In this document: piece by piece, positions 35,500-44,711 of the stretch
How positions within the stretch are numbered: the first letter of the stretch is position 1
How the letters are laid out: each line of letters begins with the position of its first letter
Assembly: GCF_030232885.1 (NCBI RefSeq)
Contig: NZ_JASPGD010000005.1
Coordinates: 97,600 to 161,599 of the forward strand
DNA from: Corynebacterium sp. MSK297
GTDB lineage: Bacteria > Actinomycetota > Actinomycetes > Mycobacteriales > Mycobacteriaceae
Length of the DNA: 64,000 bases
Direction: 5' to 3'
The notes under the pieces: generated by a model
What the model saw: the letters and a program-made list of their open reading frames with translations, nothing else
Told to the model about the DNA's origin: nothing
The model's database searches: none
Position numbers and translations under genes: made by a program

Positions 35500-36947
35500 T
35501 AGGACACCTCCCTGCAGTTCACGCCGGGGGTGGAAAGCCCACCGTCGTCGGCAGAATCTGAGCCTTCCTGCTCGGCTTTGTCCGCGCGATTCACGCAAAC
35601 TGGCAACGCCTTATCGGATAACCGCTGCAGTTGGTCTGTGACTTCGGAATAGGAGCCGGAATCCAGGTGATTGATTGAACCACGCACGGAACCCGGCAGA
35701 TCTGTCAGCGAAAATGGGTGGCAATCCCCGGCGGGTTTCTCGCCAAAATCGGTGGTGCGTACTTCGTCTTCTGCGGTCAAGCACACGCGCTGGTAGGGCT
35801 CATGCAAGTCTTGCCCGAACAGGGAAAAATCCACGCCGCGTTCGATGATTAGCTCATCAGAATCGGTGGTGGCGATGTAGTACTTGTTTTGTGATGACGA
35901 ATACGCCCACCAACCGCCGCCGACTACGCCGGCGATGAGGATTAACACCACGACGGCCAGCGCCCAATTACGCCCTCGTTTACTGGGATGATCGGCGGAT
36001 TCGTGAGCACCAGAGCCGTTGGCTTCTGCGCTGCTTTTACCTGCGTCGTGGGCGTCCTTATTGCTCACGCCCTGCGCATGTGGTTCTACCACCTGCGGGC
36101 GACGGCTCAATGCGGCCGCCCGGCCCGCGGCGGTATCCGGGTGGGCGCGTTCAGACTCCGGTAATGCCAGTGCACCGGCGCTTACTGGGGCGTCTGGCAA
36201 CGTGGCAGTGTCGTCATCACCAGCGACAACATCAGCCACCACGACGGTGACGTTATCCGGACCGCCAGAACGCAGCGCCAGATCAATCAGGCGCGTGGCA
36301 GCCTGCTCCGGGGTGCCTTCCTGCAGCGTGGTTTCGATGGTGTCGGAGGTGACGGGATCAGACAATCCATCCGAGCACAGCAATAAACGATCCCCAGGTT
36401 TGGCGTCGAGAATCCGCAGCGTCGGATCCACCGGACGACCGGTATAGGCTTTCAAGATCAACGATTTTTGTGGGTGCGTGGACACGTCTTCCGGCTTCAA
36501 GCTGCCGGAATCCACCAAGGACTGCACATAGGTGTCGTCGATGGTGATTTGCTCTAGCTTGCCGTCGCGGAGACGGTAGCCGCGCGAATCGCCCACATGG
36601 CACATGCCAAACGTGGTGCCGTTAAACATCAGCGCGGTACAGGTGGTACCCATGCCTTCGGTTTCGGGGCGTTGCCGCACAGTATCCGCGATGGCTGCGT
36701 TGGCATCATCGGCAGCTGTGCCCAACAGGGCAAGCATGTCATTGTCACCTGGGTCGCGGTCCAGGCGCTGCATGGTGGTGACCAGCAGCTGGGAGGCAAC
36801 TTCTCCGGCGGCGTGGCCACCCATGCCGTCGGCGAGCACCAAAAGATTCCGGCCGGCGAAGGCGGAATCTTCGTTGTTAGTACGAACAAGACCGCGGTCC
36901 GAGGCCGCGGTGTAGTTCAGTTTCAGTGAATTTTTCGATGGAGACAT
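35499..36947 (-). CDS. pstP: PP2C-type Ser/Thr phosphatase PstP
   Basis: A 482-residue membrane phosphatase. The PP2C domain (about 10-240) shows SDRGLVRTNNEDSAF, the metal motif ADGMGGH (39-45), MGTTCTALMF, VGDSRGYRL, LLLCSDGLSD and GGPDNVTVVV. A Ser/Ala-rich linker, one membrane helix (about 330-350, WALAVVVLILIAGVVGGGWW) and an outer domain of about 130 residues with Cys pairs follow. It reverses PknA/PknB phosphorylation. fhaB ends at the base next to its start. Confidence 0.95.
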   Translation of the reverse strand: MSPSKNSLKLNYTAASDRGLVRTNNEDSAFAGRNLLVLADGMGGHAAGEVASQLLVTTMQRLDRDPGDNDMLALLGTAADDANAAIADTVRQRPETEGMGTTCTALMFNGTTFGMCHVGDSRGYRLRDGKLEQITIDDTYVQSLVDSGSLKPEDVSTHPQKSLILKAYTGRPVDPTLRILDAKPGDRLLLCSDGLSDPVTSDTIETTLQEGTPEQAATRLIDLALRSGGPDNVTVVVADVVAGDDDTATLPDAPVSAGALALPESERAHPDTAAGRAAALSRRPQVVEPHAQGVSNKDAHDAGKSSAEANGSGAHESADHPSKRGRNWALAVVVLILIAGVVGGGWWAYSSSQNKYYIATTDSDELIIERGVDFSLFGQDLHEPYQRVCLTAEDEVRTTDFGEKPAGDCHPFSLTDLPGSVRGSINHLDSGSYSEVTDQLQRLSDKALPVCVNRADKAEQEGSDSADDGGLSTPGVNCREVS

Positions 36948-37415
36948 CTATGGCACCAGCCTCAGTAGTGAACGCCCCAGTTTAATATCAGTTCCCACGG
37001 CGACGCGTTCTGGCTGGTCAATGCGGGCGCCAGAGACGAAAGTGCCGTTTCGAGAGTCCAAATCCTCGACGAACCATTCGCTGCCACGGCGGAAAAGCCG
37101 GGCGTGGCGCGACGAGGCGTAATCATCACCGACGACGAAATCACAATCTGGTGCCCGGCCGACGGTGAACTCTTCTAGCGAACTAATCTGCATGTGCGAG
37201 CCACGCAAAGGCCCTTCAATCACCGTGATTTGGGCGGCTGGCTTGCGGGAACGCGGAGCCGGTGCCACAAAACCAGAGTTGGCTGCGGCTTTTGGTGCGG
37301 TGCCCGCCGCAGCGAACTTGGCGTCGCGGCGCATGGCATTAAGCGCCACCAGAATGAACAGCCACAACAGCACTAGTAGGCCGATGCGTAGCCCAAACAC
37401 GAGGACTGAATCCAT
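36948..37415 (-). CDS. fhaB: FHA-domain membrane protein FhaB/FipA
   Basis: A 155-residue protein with one N-terminal helix (about 5-25) and a C-terminal FHA domain (about 65-150). FHA key residues are in FTVGRAPDCDF, SSRHARL and EDLDSRNGTF. FHA domains bind phosphothreonine made by PknA/PknB. The Mycobacterium homologue joins FtsZ and FtsQ under stress. It keeps the conserved order between fhaA and pstP. Confidence 0.93.
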   Translation of the reverse strand: MDSVLVFGLRIGLLVLLWLFILVALNAMRRDAKFAAAGTAPKAAANSGFVAPAPRSRKPAAQITVIEGPLRGSHMQISSLEEFTVGRAPDCDFVVGDDYASSRHARLFRRGSEWFVEDLDSRNGTFVSGARIDQPERVAVGTDIKLGRSLLRLVP

Positions 37416-37445
37416 GGTGGCCTTCCTTCGCTAAGAGTCGGGGGA

Positions 37446-38357
37446 TTAAGAATTAGGGTAAGTAATACGGACTTCAATGTGAGAGTGTCCCACAGTAATG
37501 ACGTCTCCGTCAGCTAGAAGCCAGTTTTCGATTGGTGTGTCATTCACAGTTGTGCCGTTGGTCGACTGCAGGTCTACCAGGATGGCATCACGGCCGTCCC
37601 AGGTGATCTCTGCGTGCTGTCGGGACACGCCGGTATCTGGGATGCGCAGGTCAGCGTCGTTGCTGCGTCCGATGACGTTGGAGCCTTCTTCCACCAAGTA
37701 GCTGCGGGAAGAACCATCTTGCAGCATCAGGGAGACGCGGGTGGTTTCCTCTTCCGGCTGCCGATCCTGGCTTTCACGGTTTTGCTTGTCGACGTCTTCG
37801 CTCCGGAACATCGTCGTCGTGGCGTCCTGTGCGGCCGGTTGGTTCGATCCGTCGGAATACGGGGAGCTAGTCATGGCAGGGGATTCCTCCTGTTGGCTGC
37901 TGGTGCGGTGACCAGTGCCATCGTTTTCGGGATTATCGTTATCGTCATGGGTGATGATGGCGTCGAAGCCGGAGTGTTCTACCGGCTGCGCATCAGCAAA
38001 AGATGAGACCCGTAGCTGACCGGTGCGCAGGCCGGATTCTTCGGCGATGCGCACGATCACGGGGCCAAAGGTTTCCATGCCCTCATTGCGTAAGAAACGC
38101 GCCAGCTGGTCCGCCAGGCTGTTGGGTAGTTGCCTGTCTTGGGAAAGATTCTCCAGATCCTTCGAGGAAACTCCTACGGCGTACACATTGGGAACATAGC
38201 CGCGGGCGGTCGCGGAAAGATTATCTTGGGCTTCTTGTTTGAGAAGCTCCTCAATTTCCGCGGGCACGACCTTGCCGCCGAAAATCAGGGCGATGCCGTT
38301 GTCGAGGCCGCGCTGCATGGCGCTGTCGAGCTTGGCAAACCGGGACATTAATGCCAT
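37446..38357 (-). CDS. fhaA: FHA-domain protein FhaA (DUF3662 plus FHA)
   Basis: A 303-residue cytoplasmic protein: an N-terminal DUF3662 domain (MSRFAKLDSAMQRGLDNGI, FGGKVVPAEIEELLKQEA) to about residue 115, an acidic disordered linker, and a C-terminal FHA domain (about 210-300) with SNVIGRSNDADLRI, VSRQHAEI and LQSTNGTTVND. I chose ATG 38357, preceded by AAGGAGG at 9 bases, over the frame reaching 38408. FhaA binds phosphorylated partners such as the MviN/FhaA complex that limits lipid II flipping. It is the first gene of the cluster. Confidence 0.93.
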   Translation of the reverse strand: MALMSRFAKLDSAMQRGLDNGIALIFGGKVVPAEIEELLKQEAQDNLSATARGYVPNVYAVGVSSKDLENLSQDRQLPNSLADQLARFLRNEGMETFGPVIVRIAEESGLRTGQLRVSSFADAQPVEHSGFDAIITHDDNDNPENDGTGHRTSSQQEESPAMTSSPYSDGSNQPAAQDATTTMFRSEDVDKQNRESQDRQPEEETTRVSLMLQDGSSRSYLVEEGSNVIGRSNDADLRIPDTGVSRQHAEITWDGRDAILVDLQSTNGTTVNDTPIENWLLADGDVITVGHSHIEVRITYPNS

Positions 38358-38652
38358 TGCGCGAGCCCTCCTTTCTGGATTTGAATACTGGGTGTTTCTT
38401 TCAGTCAACCTTGCGGGTATCCGCGATTGATAGAAGCTGGCTGAAAACCAAGTGTCTCCCAGTATAAAGTGTCCTAGGTCAAAAAATGTAAGTCAGTCCG
38501 GCGTGGTCAGCGGGTTTTTGCAGGATTTTTCCGGAGTTTCTACCTGGAAAATACTGCGATTGAGCTGCCGATTTGTTAATTAGTTCGGGAATCGTGTTAT
38601 CTTCATTAAGTCGCCAAGTCAGACACCGCGTGTTTGGCACAATTGACACCCA

Positions 38653-38737
38653 GCCCGGGTGGCGGAATTGGCAGACGCGCTGGCTTCAGGTGCCAGTGTC
38701 CTTATAGGACGTGCGGGTTCAAGTCCCGCCCCGGGCA
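38653..38737 (+). tRNA. tRNA-Leu (anticodon CAG)
   Basis: The acceptor stem GCCCGGG pairs with CCCGGGC, the anticodon stem CTGGC/GCCAG holds the loop TTCAGGT (CAG), there is a long variable arm (TGTCCTTATAGGACGT) as in type II tRNAs, and the T arm is GCGGG-TTCAAGT-CCCGC. The CCA end is not encoded. A leucine tRNA at this end of the pkn/fha cluster is conserved in Mycobacterium. A foreign-looking two-gene cassette begins 170 bases downstream, making the 3' end a possible integration site. Confidence 0.96.
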
Positions 38738-38907
38738 CAGTATTTTACCAGGTCGCAGGGTTGCACTAGCAATCTAGTGGCCTGGTTGTGGACTCTAGGG
38801 GACGTTGCGTCTATTACCCCTCTATAACCGGTATTTATCTTTCCTCTTTACTTTCGGCATCGTTCCGGTAACTTAATTGATATTCCGGAATGGGGAGGTG
38901 AGGGCAG

Positions 38908-39426
38908 ATGAGGCTAACAGAAAGCGAGCTTCTGGCAGAGATTGCCGTAGATGAAGCAGTATTCAAGCAGACCATCCAAGATTTGGGCATCATCTTTGGT
39001 TCAGATGGTGCAATAGATAAGCGTATGGCTATAGCTCTTATCAGGTATTTCTCAGATGAAGCCCGCGAACTTTTCGGGCCTAAATTCCTTTTCCCGGCTA
39101 GGCAGATCTTGTTCGCTCATGGTTGTGAATCATCTCTTTTTGATCGAGATAGTTACGTCGGAGAATGGCGGTTAGATCTGCGTTCTTACGGCCTGCTTTC
39201 GCGAGGACGCTGTACGCTCCAGTCTGAATCGGAAGCAGTATTTGAGGAGAAATTTGGGATTTCACTTAGCGAAAAACCGTCTTCGACTCTTGTGCTAATT
39301 CGAGAAACTGACCTTTCTTTTGAGCGAGCGCTCATGGATGCGTATTTTCTGGCTGACGGCCGCTTGAAGCATGCGATCGCACAGAAGATGCGAAAGGAAA
39401 ATTTGATAGGAGACCAGGCTGCGTAA
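38908..39426 (+). CDS. Unknown protein, candidate antitoxin partner of the nucleotidyltransferase
   Basis: A 172-residue mainly helical protein (MRLTESELLAEIAVDEAVFKQ at the start, AREMRKE-like basic end KMRKENLIGDQ). I recognise no domain. It does not look like the usual winged-helix AbiEi antitoxin. It has a good GGGGAGGTG site before ATG 38908, and its TAA stop is directly followed by the ATG of the nucleotidyltransferase, so they are translationally coupled. Base composition is AT-richer than the flanking chromosome, and the pair sits just after tRNA-Leu, both signs of horizontal transfer. Confidence 0.6.
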   Translation: MRLTESELLAEIAVDEAVFKQTIQDLGIIFGSDGAIDKRMAIALIRYFSDEARELFGPKFLFPARQILFAHGCESSLFDRDSYVGEWRLDLRSYGLLSRGRCTLQSESEAVFEEKFGISLSEKPSSTLVLIRETDLSFERALMDAYFLADGRLKHAIAQKMRKENLIGDQAA

Positions 39427-40191
39427 ATGAGACGTATCGACCTTCCTCTTGTGTCCGAGATTTCCCAAATTTTAGACGGAACTGGCTGGCTCCTTGTTGG
39501 CGGAATGATGGTCCATGCGCACTGTTTACTAGCTGAGGTTTCCTACACTCGGTCTACTTCTGACGTTGATGTATTGGTTGAATCCGCTCCGGAATCATTA
39601 CCACAGATAAAGGCGCGGCTCGAAGGCTCTGGATTTGTAGCGCAGCCAAACTTTGAAGGGACTACCCTGCACCGATTTCGTCGTTTAGATGGCAGTTATG
39701 TTGATGTGTTGGTGAAAGACCGTCAGAGAGAATTGAAGTGGGATGGTTATCGCACAATTCAATGCCCTGGTTCAAGTTCGGCTTTGGGGGTCTACAATGA
39801 TGGGACTGATAAAGAAGTCATTGAATTGGTCGGAACTAGCGGTTTTCCATTTAAGGTCCCGAATATTTGGTCGGCTATTGCATTGAAGGGGAGAGCCTAC
39901 CGGCAGCCAAGTGCTGATATTTCGCGGCATTTACGCGATGCAATTGCCCTTTTTGCTTGCTCGACTGTTTACGCCAATCGCGGGCTAACGAAATCCGAAA
40001 ACCAAGCATTTAATTACTTGCTTTCTAGTTCGGAACTTAGTGACCTAGAAATGTGGGAGGAACTCAATGATGAGGAAGCTGAAGAAAGAGCGGTTCGGGG
40101 CATCCTTACTATCAGGAAAGATCGAGATCTCAGACTGCCACGGCCTCTTCGTGACGTTGAAGAAATGATTAGACGAGAGCGTGGCATTTAG
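39427..40191 (+). CDS. Nucleotidyltransferase-fold protein, AbiEii/MNT-like
   Basis: A 254-residue protein with the nucleotidyltransferase core: WLLVGGMMVHAH (the GG motif, about 21-32), RSTSDVDVLV with Asp 46 and Asp 48, and a third acidic residue Asp 93 in YVDVLVKD. This fold is shared by AbiEii and MenA-type toxins, which add nucleotides to tRNA or other targets, and by HEPN-MNT systems. The C-terminal half is helical and ends EEMIRRERGI. It directly follows its unknown partner (no gap). Whether it is a toxin is inferred from fold, coupling and location. Confidence 0.65.
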   Translation: MRRIDLPLVSEISQILDGTGWLLVGGMMVHAHCLLAEVSYTRSTSDVDVLVESAPESLPQIKARLEGSGFVAQPNFEGTTLHRFRRLDGSYVDVLVKDRQRELKWDGYRTIQCPGSSSALGVYNDGTDKEVIELVGTSGFPFKVPNIWSAIALKGRAYRQPSADISRHLRDAIALFACSTVYANRGLTKSENQAFNYLLSSSELSDLEMWEELNDEEAEERAVRGILTIRKDRDLRLPRPLRDVEEMIRRERGI

Positions 40192-40264
40192 AAAGCCATC
40201 ATACTTTCGGTCGAAATTTCCGATTTTGGTGTGGCAAACCTTGTTTTACCCACGTCATTCCAGT

Positions 40265-40283
40265 TAGGCTAAGGCTAACTTAA
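40265..40283 (+). promoter_or_regulatory. DtxR-type iron box upstream of hmuO
   Basis: The 19 bases TAGGCTAAGGCTAACTTAA match the DtxR consensus (TTAGGTTAGSCTAACCTAA) at 14 positions, with the right half nearly perfect. DtxR represses iron and heme uptake genes when iron is plentiful. The site lies about 137 bases before hmuO, in the long leader of the hmuO-hmuT-hmuU run. Confidence 0.65.
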
Positions 40284-40419
40284 TAAGGTGAGACTCAGGC
40301 GTCGGCACGCAGATCACAGCCGATCATGTTGACGGTGGATCATATAGACAACAGGTCATGCTGATCGCAGTAGCCACGTAAGCCACGAAGCCAGAGTCTG
40401 ACGACGAAGGGAAATACTA

Positions 40420-41115
40420 ATGCCTACCGCGACTACCATGCTCTTTGAGCACACCACGCAGCAGCCATTGTCCAAGCAGTTGCGCGAATACACCCTTGCG
40501 GCCCACGAAGATGCAGAGACCTCGGATTTCATGCACCGGCTGCTGAAAGGCCAACTCGGACGAGACGCGATCGCTGAATACCACGCGCAAATGTGGTTCA
40601 TCTACGATGCTCTTGAGCACGCCGTGCGCACCGTGGCAGGCAGCCCAATCGGTGCCAATTATGCAGACCCACGCCTGGAACGCCGCATGGCGCTGGATTC
40701 TGACCTGGTTAGCATGGCTGGACATGACTGGGGCGAACGGGTGCGCGTCATGCCAGCGACCGCAGCATATGTCGAGCGCATCGAAAAGATGGACGTGCCC
40801 GGCAACGAAGTCCGCATCCTTGCACACCATTACGTGCGTTATCTTGGCGACGTGTCTGGTGGTCAAGTTATCGCGCGTATGTTGCAGCGCCACTACGGCA
40901 TGGGTGAGCAGGAGCTTAGTTTTTACGACTTTTCCGCTCTCGGAAAACCCAAGCCGTACCGCGATTCTTATCGCTCAATGCTCGACTCTCTGGTGCTGAC
41001 GGATGCCCAGCGCACAGAGCTTCTCGACGAGGCCGTCGCCGCTTTCCAGTGCAACTTTGACCTGTTTGCTGCCCTGTCGGCTCGGTTTCCCGGTGAGGTT
41101 CCGGTAAAAAACTAG
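40420..41115 (+). CDS. hmuO: Heme oxygenase
   Basis: A 231-residue biliverdin-producing heme oxygenase. The proximal heme ligand is His 29 in LREYTLAAHEDAE, and the distal-helix glycines are in YLGDVSGGQV (141-150). It splits heme to release iron, biliverdin and CO in the cytoplasm. It is followed after one base by the heme-binding lipoprotein and permease genes, so uptake and breakdown are in one transcription unit, under a DtxR-type box. In the species best studied, hmuO stands alone, so this linkage is worth noting. Confidence 0.95.
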   Translation: MPTATTMLFEHTTQQPLSKQLREYTLAAHEDAETSDFMHRLLKGQLGRDAIAEYHAQMWFIYDALEHAVRTVAGSPIGANYADPRLERRMALDSDLVSMAGHDWGERVRVMPATAAYVERIEKMDVPGNEVRILAHHYVRYLGDVSGGQVIARMLQRHYGMGEQELSFYDFSALGKPKPYRDSYRSMLDSLVLTDAQRTELLDEAVAAFQCNFDLFAALSARFPGEVPVKN

Positions 41116-41116
41116 T

Positions 41117-42283
41117 ATGGCTGGGAATAATTCCAAGAATAACTCCAACAATCGTTCCAAGAATTTCTCCACGAATGTAGCCCACAACCGGCCGCACAGT
41201 ACGCACAGTATCCGCCGCCGCTGGTTTCTCGCCCCCGCCTATGCTGCAGCTTTCGCGGTAGCCGGGTTGGGGGTTTCGGCATGCGCATCGTGGGATGAGC
41301 CTTCGGCGCACCAGAACCTCACAAAAGACGTCGTCGATAATGGCAGTGCGGCCGACCCGCGCAGTTTTCAGGGCGGCACTATCGTCTCGGACCTTGATGA
41401 AGTAGTCCCGGTGACTAATTCTCCGACACCACAGCTTCCGGTTTCGGTCACCGATGCGGATGGTTATGACGTCGTCGTCGAGGATGTTTCCCGCATTTTG
41501 GCGATAGATTTTTATGGTACATTCACCAAAACTGTTCGTGGGCTGGGCTTGGCAGATAACCTCGTCGGGCGCACCGTTGCGTCGCAGGAAGAATCCCTGG
41601 CTGAACTGCCGGTGGTCACCCATGGTGCGCACGCGCTGAATGCCGAAGCGATCCTAGAGCTGAACCCGAGCGTGCTGGTGATTAACCATTCGATCGGCCC
41701 GAGCGAAGTCATTGACCAGGTGCGCGCGGCCGGAGTGACCACCGTCGTGTTGGCAGAAGATCGCAGCCTGGAAGCCATGGGCGCGCAGATCCGCCGGATG
41801 GGTGAGGTTTTGGGTGTTGCCGACGAAGGTGTGGCGCTCGCCCAGCGCAGCGAGGAAGAACTGGACGACGCCAAAACTGCGATCGCGCAGATTGCTCCGA
41901 AAGACCCGCTGCGTATGGCGTTTTTGTATGCCCGCGGGGAAAGCGGCGTGTTTTATATCTTGGGCCGTGATTCCGGCACCGATGATCTGATTGAAGGTAT
42001 CGGTGGTGTTGATGTGGCCACGGCGAACGGTATTGGTTCGCAGTCTCCGGCCAGCCCGGAAGCCCTCGCGGAGTTAAACCCGGAGGTTTACATCATGATG
42101 TCTGGCAGTTTGCGCTCCATTGGCGATATTGAGGGCTTGCTGGATCGCCCGGGCGTGGCGCAAACCATCGCGGGGCAAAAACAGCGAGTGATTGCGCTTC
42201 CCGACGGGCAGGCGTTGGCTTTTGGTCCACAATCAGGGCAGTTGCTGTTGGCCACTGCGAAGGCGATCTATCATGACGAATAG
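41117..42283 (+). CDS. hmuT: Heme ABC transporter substrate-binding lipoprotein
   Basis: A 388-residue binding protein. The N-terminus is Asn-rich and basic, followed by a hydrophobic segment and a lipobox-like VSAC (Cys 55), giving an unusually long n-region of about 35 residues. The heme site motifs of Corynebacterium HmuT are present: VVTHGAHALNAEAILELNP with the axial His, and MAFLYARGESG with the axial Tyr. It hands heme to HmuU. A shorter signal starting at a later codon is possible. Its TAG overlaps the permease start. Confidence 0.9.
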   Translation: MAGNNSKNNSNNRSKNFSTNVAHNRPHSTHSIRRRWFLAPAYAAAFAVAGLGVSACASWDEPSAHQNLTKDVVDNGSAADPRSFQGGTIVSDLDEVVPVTNSPTPQLPVSVTDADGYDVVVEDVSRILAIDFYGTFTKTVRGLGLADNLVGRTVASQEESLAELPVVTHGAHALNAEAILELNPSVLVINHSIGPSEVIDQVRAAGVTTVVLAEDRSLEAMGAQIRRMGEVLGVADEGVALAQRSEEELDDAKTAIAQIAPKDPLRMAFLYARGESGVFYILGRDSGTDDLIEGIGGVDVATANGIGSQSPASPEALAELNPEVYIMMSGSLRSIGDIEGLLDRPGVAQTIAGQKQRVIALPDGQALAFGPQSGQLLLATAKAIYHDE

Positions 42284-42285
42284 TG

Positions 42286-43332
42286 ATGGATAGTCAGCAC
42301 ACGCACCAAGTTTTGCGCACCCGGCACCGTAACCGGGTGCTGTTGTTTGTCGTGCTCGCGGTTGTACTCGTCGGCGGCATGCTGGCCTCGTTGGCGATAG
42401 GCCAATACCGGGTGCCGCTTGCTGAACTGCCGCGCATTCTGGCTGTGGGCCCGTTGGGTGCGCAGGCAATGGATGAATCCGTGATCTGGCAGATCCGCTT
42501 GCCGCGCTTGTTGCTTGGTGTGCTGGTGGGTGCTGCCCTGGGGGTGGGTGGCGCGCTGATGCAGGCCGTGTTCGCGAACCCGCTGGCGGAACCGTCCGTG
42601 ATTGGTGTCACCGCCGGTGCCGGCGTGGGTGCATCCGTGGCGATCGTGCTGGGCATTACGTGGTTTGGTGCGACGACGGTCCCGGCGTTCGCGTTTGTGA
42701 CCGGGTTGCTGACCACTTGGTTGGTGTACCAGCTAGCCCGAATGGGCGGACGCATACGGGTAGTGAACCTCGTGCTGGTGGGCATCGCGGTCAATGCGGT
42801 GGCCGGGGCGTTGATCTCGTTTTTCATTTTTATCGCGCCGACGAGTTCGCGTGAGCAGGTGGTCTTTTGGCAGATGGGTTCGTTGTCCGGGGCCAAGTGG
42901 GCGCATGTTTCCGTCGTCGCGGTGCTGACCGCCGCTGGTATTGCCTTGGCGTTGTTGCTCGTCGGCAAGCTTGATGTGCTCGCACTCGGTGATCGCGCGG
43001 CTGGGCACACCGGAATTGATGTGTCCCGGTTGCGGTATTATGCGCTGGTGTTGGCGACGCTGCTGACCGCTGGTGCGGTTGCCTATGCTGGGCTGATCGG
43101 GTTTGTTGGGCTGGTGGTACCGCACATCATTCGCACGGTGGCCGGGCCATCGAATCGGATTGTGCTTCCGGCCTCGGCACTCGGTGGTGCGGTGTTGATC
43201 GTGCTGGCCGACACCGCTGCACGCAGCATCATTGCTTTCGCGGACCTGCCGATCGGCATTTTCACCGCGTTGGTAGGCGGGCCGACGTTTTTCATTTTGT
43301 TGCGTGCGATGATGCGGAGGGGCCAAGCGTAA
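42286..43332 (+). CDS. hmuU: Heme ABC transporter permease, FecCD family
   Basis: A 348-residue permease with about nine helices. FecCD signatures include RLPRLLLGVLVGAALGVGGALMQAVFANPLAEPSVIGVTAGAGVGA, the cytoplasmic coupling loop VGLVVPHIIRTVAGPSNR and the last IFTALVGGPTFFILL. It works with HmuT. The matching ATPase (hmuV) is not next to it but about 9 kb away at 52129-52944. The start may be ATG 42286 or GTG 42283; both are tightly coupled to the hmuT stop. Confidence 0.92.
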   Translation: MDSQHTHQVLRTRHRNRVLLFVVLAVVLVGGMLASLAIGQYRVPLAELPRILAVGPLGAQAMDESVIWQIRLPRLLLGVLVGAALGVGGALMQAVFANPLAEPSVIGVTAGAGVGASVAIVLGITWFGATTVPAFAFVTGLLTTWLVYQLARMGGRIRVVNLVLVGIAVNAVAGALISFFIFIAPTSSREQVVFWQMGSLSGAKWAHVSVVAVLTAAGIALALLLVGKLDVLALGDRAAGHTGIDVSRLRYYALVLATLLTAGAVAYAGLIGFVGLVVPHIIRTVAGPSNRIVLPASALGGAVLIVLADTAARSIIAFADLPIGIFTALVGGPTFFILLRAMMRRGQA

Positions 43333-43352
43333 TGATTGGTGGCCAGCATGGC

Positions 43353-44687
43353 TTAAACAGCAGAACCAAGAAATTTCGAGACCAGCGACCAGTACGCGCG
43401 CACCGTCAGGTCCAGGTCTTCCACCGCCAAGCATTCGTCGTGTGAGTGCAGCTGCCTGTTCGCCTCGAACAGGGTGCGCTCGCGCCCGTGCAGTGCAAAG
43501 CCGTAACCAACCCCGCCCAATCGGCGGGCAAAGCGCAGGTCAGAACCGCCGGTGGCCAACACCGGGATCACCGGAACATCCGGGAAAAACTCGCCGATGG
43601 TCTCCACGATGGCCTCCCACAATGGGCCCTCGGCGGGTGATTCTGAGGCTGGTTCGACGATCAGGTGCTCGATGGTGACGTCGTCGGCAAGATCACCCAA
43701 ACCTTCCCGCAGCAGCTGGTCGATATCTTCTTGGGTTTGCCCGGGTAATGGGCGGATATCCATCTCTAAGTAGGCATCAGAAGGCAAAACGTTGATGGCA
43801 CCGCCGGCGCGCAGCACGGTCTGCGAAATGGTGGTGTGCGAAAACGCATGCGCATAACCGGCGAGATCACCAAAAGCCTCGTATGCTTCCTCGGAAGCGC
43901 CTGCAAGAAGCGCTTTTTCTGTGTCCGGATCAAAACGGAACGCGCGCACAAAACCCTGCCAGGTCTCGCTATCGAGCATCGGTGGGGTAATGGCGGCAAT
44001 GCGACGGGCAACTTCGGCGATCTTGACGACGGCGAAGTCCTTGCCATACGGCGTGGAACCATGACCGGCATCGCCACTGATGTACACGCGACGCTGGCCG
44101 GCGCCCTTCTCTCCGACGTTGATGACAATGGCATCCGTGCCATCACGCACCGGCAGGTGCGAACCGCCGGTTTCCGATAAGCAGTTTTTCCAAGAAAACG
44201 CTTCGGGTTGGTTCTCGGAAATCCACTTGGCACCCAAACCACCGCGGGCTTCTTCGTCGGCAAGCGCCACAAACGTCAGGGTGCCGGTGGGTTGACCGCG
44301 CCGGGCGATCTCCCGGGTAACTGCCGCCATGGTGGCGGTAATAAACAGCATGTCCATCGCGCCGCGGCCGTAGATAAAACCGTCGATGACCTCTGCGCCG
44401 AACGGGTTGGTGGCCCATTTCGGCTCGTCGACGGGAACGACATCGATGTGGCCGAGCAGGGTGAGCGGCTCGGCGTTCGGATCGGAGCCTTTCACTGTCA
44501 CTGCCAGGGATGTCCGGTGCGGGTGTGGTTCGAATTTCTCGGTGGAAATGCCGGGGGTGTCGGCGAAGAACTTCTCCAGGGTGGCGACGTTGCGTTCCTC
44601 GGTGCCGGAATCGGCGGTGAGGTCATTGACGCAGCCGTTGCGGATTAGTTCTTGCAGCAGGGTGAAAGTGTCGTTGTACAGGCTCAT
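43353..44687 (-). CDS. M20-family metallopeptidase
   Basis: A 444-residue di-zinc hydrolase. Metal-site motifs are LLGHIDVVPV (His and the following Asp), YGRGAMDML (bridging Asp), ADEEARGG (Glu base and ligand), a later Glu in LSETGGSH, and a C-terminal FALHGRERTLFEANRQLHSHDECL region with the last His. This is the M20 carboxypeptidase/dipeptidase/deacylase family; the substrate cannot be told from sequence. It is convergent with hmuU and ends 20 bases from it. Confidence 0.88.
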   Translation of the reverse strand: MSLYNDTFTLLQELIRNGCVNDLTADSGTEERNVATLEKFFADTPGISTEKFEPHPHRTSLAVTVKGSDPNAEPLTLLGHIDVVPVDEPKWATNPFGAEVIDGFIYGRGAMDMLFITATMAAVTREIARRGQPTGTLTFVALADEEARGGLGAKWISENQPEAFSWKNCLSETGGSHLPVRDGTDAIVINVGEKGAGQRRVYISGDAGHGSTPYGKDFAVVKIAEVARRIAAITPPMLDSETWQGFVRAFRFDPDTEKALLAGASEEAYEAFGDLAGYAHAFSHTTISQTVLRAGGAINVLPSDAYLEMDIRPLPGQTQEDIDQLLREGLGDLADDVTIEHLIVEPASESPAEGPLWEAIVETIGEFFPDVPVIPVLATGGSDLRFARRLGGVGYGFALHGRERTLFEANRQLHSHDECLAVEDLDLTVRAYWSLVSKFLGSAV

Positions 44688-44711
44688 AGGGGCCAGGGTA
44701 GCGGTTACAGG

